NCBI GenBank assembly: GCA_934457515.1
Contig: CAKSHV010000012.1
Span: 1-12,328 of the forward strand
Reading direction: 5' to 3'
DNA from: an uncultured Clostridia bacterium
GTDB lineage: Bacteria > Bacillota > Clostridia > RGIG6154
DNA length: 12,328 nucleotides
This document shows, in pieces, positions 1 to 5,100 of the stretch. How positions within the stretch are numbered: position 1 is the first letter of the stretch; each line of letters begins with the position of its first letter. Both the position numbers and the translations under genes were made by a program. A model generated the notes under the pieces. That model had not been told where the DNA came from. It ran no database searches and saw only the letters and a program-made list of their open reading frames with translations.

Positions 1-5
1 GGGCC

Positions 6-34
6 AAATAATGTTGTTGCAAAGGACATTATTT
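6..34. repeat. 9-bp perfect inverted repeat around the first -35 box
   Basis: AAATAATGT (6-14) is repeated in inverted form as ACATTATTT (26-34), with an 11-base spacer. The spacer contains the TTGCAA -35 box (17-22). The arms are seen directly. Two readings are possible: a dimeric repressor or activator operator over the promoter, or a weak AT-rich terminator of a gene left of the window, because T bases follow the right arm. Confidence 0.5.
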
Positions 35-45
35 TTTGATATAAT
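17..45 (+). promoter_or_regulatory. Sigma-A-type promoter of the signalling operon
   Basis: TTGCAA (17-22) and TATAAT (40-45) are separated by 17 bases, which is the ideal spacing for the housekeeping sigma factor. The predicted start is near 52. A second possible promoter overlaps it: TTGATA (36-41) and TATAAT (60-65) with an 18-base spacer. Both face the gene at 109. The operon may therefore have tandem starts. Confidence 0.7.
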
Positions 46-108
46 AATTGTAATCAGGATATAATTTTTAAAAATCAAAAATATACTGTTTGAAGAAAGG
101 GTGGACAT

Positions 109-447
109 ATGAAAATAAGTGAGGTGCAGCGCATTTTAGACGCAAAAATTTTAAACGGAGAGGACATGCTGGACGAAGAGGTGTTTTCTGCCTGCGGCAG
201 CGATTTAATGAGCGACGTTTTGGCGTTTGTTAAAAATCAGGGTCTGCTTTTGACGGGTCTTAACAATTTGCAGGTGGTACGCACCGCGGAAATGATGGAT
301 ATTAAAGCCATTGTTTTTGTGCGCGGAAAAATGCCCGATGACGAGATTATAAGTCTTGCCAAAAAGAAAGACATGATTATCATGTCGACGGAAGAACCTT
401 TGTATTCGGCATGCGGCAAACTGTATTGCGGTGGACTTAAGAAATAG
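109..447 (+). CDS. DRTGG-domain-type small protein, hydrogenase-associated
   Basis: A 112-residue soluble protein with no signal peptide or membrane segment. The core (about residues 36-75, with LLLTGLNN at 47-53 and then a hydrophobic strand IKAIVFVRGK at 65-74) resembles the DRTGG fold found in HPr kinase N-termini and in some phosphotransacetylases and CBS proteins. The literal D-R-T-G-G string is absent, so the call rests on overall pattern. The family is often a ligand-sensing or interaction module. Its molecular role here is unknown. Start: ATG at 109, preceded by AAGGGTGG (97-104). It is the first gene of the run leading to the hydrogenase-like protein at 1013 and resembles the product of 2314-2643, so the two flank that gene as likely paralogues. 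Cysteines lie at 29, 102 and 107. Confidence 0.75.
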   Translation: MKISEVQRILDAKILNGEDMLDEEVFSACGSDLMSDVLAFVKNQGLLLTGLNNLQVVRTAEMMDIKAIVFVRGKMPDDEIISLAKKKDMIIMSTEEPLYSACGKLYCGGLKK

Positions 448-452
448 TTTTT

Positions 453-474
453 GCGCATTAAAATTACAATGCGC
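453..474 (+). other. Small intergenic hairpin
   Basis: GCGCATT (453-459) pairs with AATGCGC (468-474) across an 8-base loop in the 107-base gap between the first two genes. No T run follows directly, so it is more likely an mRNA stability or processing element, or chance, than a terminator. Confidence 0.35.
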
Positions 475-554
475 GGCGCTTTTATCACAGTTCTCCGCGG
501 ATAAGAGCGGAAAATACAGAACTTGCCGTGCGGGGCGGCGGATAAGGAGAAAAA

Positions 555-986
555 ATGGCGGATGAAATTTTAAATCTTTCCTATGCGGTCAGCAGCACGG
601 ATTTTTTGGCGGCGGGCGAGGCATCGAGCGCTGTTAAAAAAGTGCTTCGAAAGCTTGGCGTTTCGCCCGATGTGATTCGAAAGGTTTCCATTTCCATGTA
701 TGAAGCGGAAATCAATATGGTGATTCATGCAAACGGCGGAAATATTACGGTTTCCATCTCGCCCGAGTTGATTCACGTGGTTCTTGCAGACAACGGACCG
801 GGCATTGCGGATATCGATCTTGCCATGAAAGAGGGATATTCGACAGCGCCGCAAAACGTGCGGGAAATGGGATTTGGGGCAGGTATGGGGCTGCCTAACA
901 TAAAAAAATATGCAGATAGAATGAATATAACGTCTGAATTGGGGAAAGGCACCACGGTAGAGATTTTTGTTGATATTCCCCAGTAA
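555..986 (+). CDS. SpoIIAB/RsbW-like ATP-binding protein (HATPase_c)
   Basis: A 143-residue GHKL-fold protein consisting almost entirely of an ATPase domain. The N box is visible as E50-x3-N54, the G1 box as DNGPG at 79-83, the G2 box as GFGAGMG at 106-112, and a final GKGTT at 130-134. In the anti-sigma factor and serine kinase family (SpoIIAB, RsbW) such proteins bind a sigma factor or phosphorylate an anti-sigma antagonist. No antagonist or sigma gene is in the window, so the partner is unknown. There is no phospho-acceptor histidine domain. Start: ATG at 555 with AAGGAG at 544-549. It ends 26 bases before the hydrogenase-like gene, so co-transcription and transfer of a redox or H2 signal are a reasonable inference, not a demonstrated one. 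Confidence 0.85.
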   Translation: MADEILNLSYAVSSTDFLAAGEASSAVKKVLRKLGVSPDVIRKVSISMYEAEINMVIHANGGNITVSISPELIHVVLADNGPGIADIDLAMKEGYSTAPQNVREMGFGAGMGLPNIKKYADRMNITSELGKGTTVEIFVDIPQ

Positions 987-1012
987 GAAAAGGCGGAAAG
1001 GGGAGAATAGGA

Positions 1013-2299
1013 ATGGAGAAAGAGAACGAAAAATATTTTCATTCCGTGTCACTGGACAAAGAGCAGTGCAAGGGTTGCACAAACTGTTTAAAGCGCTGCC
1101 CGACCGAGGCGATTCGGATTCGGAACGGCAAAGCAAAAATTATTAAAGAACGCTGTATCGACTGCGGCGAGTGTATTCGGGTCTGTCCCTATCACGCAAA
1201 AAAAGCCGTGACCGACAGCTATGAAAAAATATTTAATTATACATATAAAATTGCGCTGCCCGCACCGACTCTTTACGGACAGTTTTCTAAAATTAAAGAC
1301 ATTAACGTGATTTTAAAAGCGTTAAAGCTTTTAGGCTTTGACGAAATTTACGAGGTGCTTACGGGCGCGGACATTGTGTCGGCGGCAACGAGAGAATATT
1401 TAAAACGCCCCGGCATCGAAAAGCCGGTTATTAATTCCGCCTGTCCCGCGGTGGTGCGGCTGATTCAGATTCGGTTTCCGAATTTAGTTGACCATATTTT
1501 GCCGATAATCAGCCCGGTTGACTGCATTGCGCGGGAGGCAAAACAGTCAGCAATGAAAAAAACAGGGCTTCCCGAAGAGCAAATCGGCGTGTTTTTCCTG
1601 TCGCCCTGCGCGGCAAAAATGACAAGCTACATTTCGCCCATCGGGTTTGAAAAAAGCGCGATTGACGGCGTGATTTCCATTTCGGATATTTTCGGCGAAA
1701 CAGCACCGTTTATCACCAAAATTTCGGACGCGGAGGATGTGACGAAAGCGACGGCTACGGGCCTTTCCTGGGCGGTTTCGGGCGGCGAAACCGAGAGCCT
1801 TAATATTGAAAAAAGCATCTCTGTTTCGGGCATTCAAAACGTGATTCAGGTTTTGGAGGAAGTGGAGGACGAAAAGATAGACGATGTGGATTTCGTTGAG
1901 TGCTTGGCATGCACGGGCGGCTGCGTCGGCGGTGCGCTGACGGTGGAAAACCCGTTTGTTGCAAGTGCAAGAATCGGTCAGCTTGCCAAAAATTATGATG
2001 TGGCATATGTGGAAAAAACGCAGCCGGGTCTATCCGATTTGACGTTTGAAAAAGATGTGGATTTTATTCCTGTTATGAATCTCGGAAAGACCATGAAAGA
2101 GGCGATGGAGATTATGCATAAAACCGAAGAGATTTATGCAACCATGCCGCGCCTTGACTGCGGTTCGTGCGGTGCGCCTTCGTGCAATGCACTTTCCGAG
2201 GATATTGCGCGCGGCTTTGCCAAAGAGTCGGACTGCATTTTTAAATTTAAAGAAAAACTGAATTATTTAATTAACGAAATGAATCAGCTGGACGAATAG
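1013..2299 (+). CDS. [FeFe]-hydrogenase-like putative sensory protein
   Basis: A 428-residue cytoplasmic iron-sulfur protein. Residues 19-29 and 48-58 hold two CxxCxxCxxxCP motifs for two [4Fe-4S] clusters. A hydrogenase large-subunit domain follows, with loops L1 SACP (C144), L2 SPCAAK (C199) and L3 ECLACTGGCVGG (C300, C304). These four cysteines match the usual H-cluster ligands. The C-terminus (C383, C386, C391, C408) is a four-cysteine FeS domain like pfam04060. In L1 the cysteine that normally relays protons is Ala143. L3 lacks the last Gly of the usual GGG. These changes, and the lack of HydA's N-terminal [2Fe-2S] domain, fit the sensory-type (group C or D) [FeFe] proteins rather than a fast enzyme. 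No PAS domain is present. Signal output probably runs through neighbouring ATPases. Start: ATG 1013 with AAGGGGAG at 998-1005. A non-catalytic redox sensor is the main alternative. Confidence 0.85.
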   Translation: MEKENEKYFHSVSLDKEQCKGCTNCLKRCPTEAIRIRNGKAKIIKERCIDCGECIRVCPYHAKKAVTDSYEKIFNYTYKIALPAPTLYGQFSKIKDINVILKALKLLGFDEIYEVLTGADIVSAATREYLKRPGIEKPVINSACPAVVRLIQIRFPNLVDHILPIISPVDCIAREAKQSAMKKTGLPEEQIGVFFLSPCAAKMTSYISPIGFEKSAIDGVISISDIFGETAPFITKISDAEDVTKATATGLSWAVSGGETESLNIEKSISVSGIQNVIQVLEEVEDEKIDDVDFVECLACTGGCVGGALTVENPFVASARIGQLAKNYDVAYVEKTQPGLSDLTFEKDVDFIPVMNLGKTMKEAMEIMHKTEEIYATMPRLDCGSCGAPSCNALSEDIARGFAKESDCIFKFKEKLNYLINEMNQLDE

Positions 2300-2313
2300 A
2301 GAGGGATACATAT

Positions 2314-2643
2314 ATGAATGTGAAAAAGCTTGCAAACGCATTAAATTTAGAAATTTTAACCGGCGATATTAATTTGGACAGAGAGATAAGCGGCGGCTAC
2401 TGCGGCGACCTTTTAAGCTGGGTTATGTCGAAGGCGCAGCAGGATAACGCGTGGATTACTATTATGTCGAACACAAATATTGTGGCGGTTGCGGTTTTAA
2501 CCGATGTTTCGTGCATTATTCTGTGCGAGGGGACAGACCCCGAGGCGGACTGCCTTCAAAAGGCAAAAGAGCAGGGCGTTGCGCTTTTAAAAACGCCCAT
2601 GTCGGCTTTTGAAACGGCTGTGAAGATAGGAAAGCTGCTATGA
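2314..2643 (+). CDS. Second DRTGG-type small protein
   Basis: A 109-residue soluble protein. It aligns by eye with the product of 109-447: a helix starting D-L-L-S near 32-35, a strand WITIMSN at 47-53, and a hydrophobic strand CIILCEG at 67-73, each matching an element of the first protein. It therefore looks like a diverged paralogue of the DRTGG type, with an unknown ligand. Cysteines are at 30, 67, 71 and 80, but not in a recognised cluster motif. Start: ATG 2314, 14 bases after the previous stop, with AGAGGG at 2300-2305. Its TGA overlaps the ATG of the PHP gene (ATGA at 2640-2643), which implies translational coupling and a shared process. Confidence 0.7.
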   Translation: MNVKKLANALNLEILTGDINLDREISGGYCGDLLSWVMSKAQQDNAWITIMSNTNIVAVAVLTDVSCIILCEGTDPEADCLQKAKEQGVALLKTPMSAFETAVKIGKLL

Positions 2644-3338
2644 AGCTGTACTATGACTTGCATATTCATTCGGCGCTTTCTCCCTGCGGGGACGCGGATA
2701 TGACGCCCAATAATATTGTGAACATGTCGCGCCTGAAAGGCCTTGACATGATTGCACTGTCCGACCATAATTCGGTTTTGAATCTGCCCGCCGTAATCGC
2801 GGCGGCAAAGGAAACCGATTTGCTGGTTGTGCCCGGTATGGAGGTGGAAAGTGCAGAGGAGGTGCATGTTCTGTGCCTGTTTCCAAACTTAGAGGCGGCG
2901 CAGAAAGCGGGGGAGGAAGTGTATCACAAATTAAATAAAATTCCAAACCGCATTGAAATCTTCGGCGAGCAGACCGTAATGAACGGAGAAGACGAAATAA
3001 TCGGAACGGAAGAAAATTTGCTGGTAACCGCCACGAATTTAAGCATTGCGGACATAAAGAAATTAGCCGATTCCTGCGGCGGCGTTGCCGTTCCCGCACA
3101 TGTGGACCGAAATTCATACAGCGTGCTGTCCAATCTTGGTATTTTGCCCGACATCGGATTTGAAACAGTGGAGGTTTCTAAAAACGGAAATCCCGAAAGT
3201 TATGCCTATTTGCGCAAGAAAATCATTCGAAATTCCGACGCACATTACTTGGGCGATATTGCTGAACCCGAGCATTTTTTAAATCTGCCCGAAAAAAGCG
3301 CAGAGGCTCTTATTTCCTATTTAAAATGTCCAAAATAA
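2640..3338 (+). CDS. PHP-domain metal-dependent phosphoesterase
   Basis: A 232-residue PHP-fold protein. The metal-binding pattern is complete by eye: HxH at 8-10, SDHN at 41-44, E68, H76, PAH with H154, and the C-terminal NSDAH with D200 and H202. The family hydrolyses phosphate esters, for example RNA or nucleotide phosphoesters in YciV/TrpH-like enzymes and histidinol phosphate in HisK. The substrate here is not determined. It is short and has no fused polymerase. Translation is coupled to the upstream gene by ATGA; the only Shine-Dalgarno candidate is a weak AGGAAAG at 2628-2634. Association with a hydrogenase-like sensor and DRTGG proteins suggests hydrolysis of a signal nucleotide or phosphometabolite, which is inference. 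Confidence 0.85.
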   Translation: MKLYYDLHIHSALSPCGDADMTPNNIVNMSRLKGLDMIALSDHNSVLNLPAVIAAAKETDLLVVPGMEVESAEEVHVLCLFPNLEAAQKAGEEVYHKLNKIPNRIEIFGEQTVMNGEDEIIGTEENLLVTATNLSIADIKKLADSCGGVAVPAHVDRNSYSVLSNLGILPDIGFETVEVSKNGNPESYAYLRKKIIRNSDAHYLGDIAEPEHFLNLPEKSAEALISYLKCPK

Positions 3339-3366
3339 AATAAAATAAATTTATTTAATAAAATTG

Positions 3367-3395
3367 TAGATTTTTGGTGAAATGTGTGATATAAT
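3367..3395 (+). promoter_or_regulatory. Extended -10 promoter of the hydrogenase operon
   Basis: TGATATAAT at 3387-3395 is an extended -10 element (TG-n-TATAAT). The -35 region at 3367-3372 is poor (TAGATT at 17-base spacing), as is usual for extended -10 promoters, which often need an activator. The predicted start is near 3402, 158 bases before hydC. Confidence 0.6.
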
Positions 3396-3399
3396 CCAT

Positions 3400-3419
3400 T
3401 TGTTATACCGCTATAACGA
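3400..3419. promoter_or_regulatory. Palindromic candidate operator over the hyd start site
   Basis: TTGTTATA (3400-3407), CCGC, TATAACGA (3412-3419): an 8-bp inverted repeat with one mismatch, placed on the expected transcription start. The half site TTGTTA resembles that of the NADH-sensing repressor Rex, but the two halves are two bases further apart than in the usual 18-bp Rex site, so the factor is not assigned. Confidence 0.5.
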
Positions 3420-3430
3420 AACGAAAATAT

Positions 3431-3459
3431 CTGCCGCTTTATAAAAACGGCGGTTTTTT
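3431..3459 (+). terminator. Intrinsic terminator or attenuator in the hyd leader
   Basis: CTGCCG (3431-3436) pairs with CGGCGG (3448-3453) including one G-U pair, the loop can add three A-U pairs, and TTTTTT follows at 3454-3459. It lies downstream of the 3390 promoter and upstream of hydC. That position fits leader attenuation better than simple termination of the PHP gene, although it could do both. A second short hairpin (CCTTG at 3485-3489, CAAGG at 3505-3509) follows. Confidence 0.65.
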
Positions 3460-3559
3460 GCGCGTTTATTTTTAAGCGGAAAGTCCTTGCAGCAAAACAA
3501 AAGACAAGGGAATGTGACTTATGTGAATAAGCATCAAAACTATATAAGGAGGCAGTAAA

Positions 3560-4048
3560 ATGGCAGAAAAACAGGTACCTGCTTTTCAGGGAACAAAAGA
3601 GCAGGAAGCAAAGCTTATGGAAGTGATTGCAGCACACAAAGATTCTAAAGGCGCACTCATTCCGGTGCTGCACGAGGCACAGGATATTTACGGATATCTT
3701 CCCATCGAAGTGCAGACCATGATTGCAGAGGGTTTGGGATTGTCTTTGGCTGATGTGTACGGCGTTGTTACTTTCTACGCGCAGTTCTCATTATATCCGA
3801 AGGGACAGTATCGAATCGCAGTCTGTCTCGGAACCGCTTGCTATGTTAAGGGTTCGGGGGATATTTTAGAGAAAATCAAGCAAAGACTCGGCATTGACGT
3901 CGGCGAATGCACGGCAGACGGTAAGTTCTCTTTAGAGGCAACACGCTGCATCGGTGCATGCGGCTTAGCGCCCGTTCTGACTGTAAATGATGATGTATAC
4001 GGCCGTCTGACCGTTGACGATGTTGACGATATTTTGGCTAAATATTGA
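3560..4048 (+). CDS. hydC: HydC, NuoE-like [2Fe-2S] subunit of the bifurcating hydrogenase
   Basis: A 162-residue thioredoxin-fold ferredoxin of the NuoE family, of normal length. An N-terminal helical bundle (about 15-75, with VTFYAQF at 70-76) precedes the thioredoxin-like domain. The [2Fe-2S] ligands are C89, C94, C130 and C134 in the family pattern CxxxxC...CxxxC. C117 is extra. In HydABC it carries electrons near the HydB flavin. Start: ATG 3560 with a strong AAGGAGG at 3546-3552. It opens the operon that ends with hydA, an order shared with other trimeric bifurcating hydrogenases. NuoE of a different complex is unlikely, given hydB and hydA downstream. Confidence 0.93.
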   Translation: MAEKQVPAFQGTKEQEAKLMEVIAAHKDSKGALIPVLHEAQDIYGYLPIEVQTMIAEGLGLSLADVYGVVTFYAQFSLYPKGQYRIAVCLGTACYVKGSGDILEKIKQRLGIDVGECTADGKFSLEATRCIGACGLAPVLTVNDDVYGRLTVDDVDDILAKY

Positions 4049-4057
4049 TTTTAAATT

Positions 4058-4606
4058 ATGAAAGAATTATCCCTTAATATTCTGGATATTACGCAAAATT
4101 CCATTTCCGCCGGCGCGTCACTGATTACGATTGAGGTAAACAAAAACGTAAAGGAAAACAAGCTTACAATTTCCATAGCGGACAACGGAAAGGGAATGAG
4201 CGAAGATTTTGCAGCACATGTGTGCGACCCGTTTGTAACCACCAGAACCACGCGCAAGGTCGGAATGGGAATCCCGCTTTTAAAGCTTGCTTCCGAGCAG
4301 GCGGGCGGAAAATTCGAAATTTTGTCCAAACTTGGCGTCGGAACCACGGTTGCGGCAACCTTTGTGTTAAATCAAATTGACCGCCTGCCGCTGGGGGACA
4401 TCGGTCAGACCGTGTCCATGCTGGTTTCCTGTAACGAATCGGTTGATTTTGTGTACAGGCACATTTCGGACGGGAAAGAATTTTGTTTTGACACACGCGA
4501 AATCCGCGCCGTCTTAAACGGTGTTCCGTTTAACGAGCCGGAGGTTGTGCTTTGGATGCAGGACTATATAAAAGAGGGAATCGCGTCCGTAAACGGAGAG
4601 GTTTAG
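4058..4606 (+). CDS. Orphan GHKL (histidine-kinase-like) ATP-binding protein
   Basis: A 182-residue protein. Residues 1-105 form an HATPase_c domain: the N box is ILDITQNSI at 8-16, the G1 box DNGKGM at 42-47, a G2-type VGMGI at 68-72, and GVGTT at 93-97. Residues 106-182 are a short C-terminal extension that I do not recognise. There is no sensor domain, membrane segment or phospho-acceptor histidine domain. Similar ATPases occur inside trimeric hydrogenase operons in Clostridia and, I recall, Thermotoga; their role is unknown. Start: ATG 4058, only nine bases after the hydC stop and with no visible Shine-Dalgarno sequence. The start is supported by the family-like beginning MKELSLNILDI. Translation may depend on ribosomes coming off hydC. 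Confidence 0.85.
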   Translation: MKELSLNILDITQNSISAGASLITIEVNKNVKENKLTISIADNGKGMSEDFAAHVCDPFVTTRTTRKVGMGIPLLKLASEQAGGKFEILSKLGVGTTVAATFVLNQIDRLPLGDIGQTVSMLVSCNESVDFVYRHISDGKEFCFDTREIRAVLNGVPFNEPEVVLWMQDYIKEGIASVNGEV

Positions 4607-4662
4607 CCCGCCAATGCGGGTTTGGCATGGATATGCCCGATATTTTGTACCGTGCAAGGTAC
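4607..4662 (+). other. Three tandem intergenic hairpins
   Basis: Three short perfect stems follow each other in the 75-base gap: CCCGC/GCGGG (4607-4620, 4-base loop, directly after the stop codon), GGCAT/ATGCC (4624-4637, 4-base loop) and GTACC/GGTAC (4647-4662, 6-base loop). None has a T run. They may set mRNA processing or stability between the ATPase gene and the ferredoxin gene. Confidence 0.5.
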
Positions 4663-4681
4663 GGAAAGGAATGAGTAAAAT

Positions 4682-5050
4682 ATGAAAAGTTTAGCAGATT
4701 TGGAAGCAATCAGAAACAGAACGATAAATAAAGTCGGTCTTCGCAAAGAGGGTTCGGATGAAACAAGAATCGTTGTCGGCATGGCTACCTGCGGTATCGC
4801 CGCCGGCGCAAGACCTGTTATGCAGGCTTTTGTTGAGGAATTGCAGAAAAGAAACATTACAAGCGCATTTGTAACGCAAACAGGCTGCATCGGCGTCTGT
4901 CGCTTAGAACCCATCGTTGAGGTTTACGTTCCGGGACAGGAAAAAGTTACATATGTGAAGATGACGGCGGATAAAGCCGCAAAGGTTGTTCTTGACCACA
5001 TTGTAAACGGAAAAGTGGTTGAAGAATACACCATCGGACACGCTGAATAA
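4682..5050 (+). CDS. Small (2Fe-2S)-ferredoxin-fold protein with three cysteines
   Basis: A 122-residue thioredoxin-like ferredoxin of the type found beside HydB in trimeric hydrogenase operons. Only three cysteines exist in the whole protein: C37 (ATCGIAAG), C69 and C73 (TGCIGVC). The second cysteine of the usual CxxxxC pair is replaced, so a normal four-cysteine [2Fe-2S] site is not possible without another ligand. The second half (TGCxGxC, then PIVEVY) closely matches the N-terminal domain of HydB, which keeps all four cysteines. It could be an electron carrier, a docking partner or a redox sensor linked to the ATPase. Start: ATG 4682 with AAGGA at 4666-4670, a rather long 11-base spacing. 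Confidence 0.82.
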   Translation: MKSLADLEAIRNRTINKVGLRKEGSDETRIVVGMATCGIAAGARPVMQAFVEELQKRNITSAFVTQTGCIGVCRLEPIVEVYVPGQEKVTYVKMTADKAAKVVLDHIVNGKVVEEYTIGHAE

Positions 5051-5084
5051 GAATTGACTAAGCAGGGGGATAAACCTGCAATTC
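5051..5084 (+). other. Intergenic stem-loop before hydB
   Basis: GAATT (5051-5055) pairs with AATTC (5080-5084), enclosing GCAGG/CCTGC (5062-5066, 5075-5079) with a bulge on the left side. It occupies the gap right after the ferredoxin stop and ends five bases before the hydB ribosome site GGAGG (5089-5093). It could affect hydB translation or mRNA cleavage. Confidence 0.45.
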
Positions 5085-5100
5085 GAATGGAGGATAAAAA

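Noticed and set aside
570..1136. A 188-codon - strand frame across the ATPase and hydrogenase-like genes
   Set aside because: It spans two well-supported + strand genes and their gap, and shows no recognisable motif.
3400..3419. Calling the palindrome a Rex site
   Set aside because: Half sites resemble Rex, but the spacing is two bases longer than the standard operator and one arm has a mismatch.
3339..3559. Known riboswitch or T-box in the hyd leader
   Set aside because: Apart from the terminator and one small hairpin, no conserved core of a known class was visible.
4671..4685. Four-codon minigene ATG AGT AAA ATA TGA before the ferredoxin gene
   Set aside because: It is too short and too close to the upstream AAGGA to be translated with confidence; probably chance.
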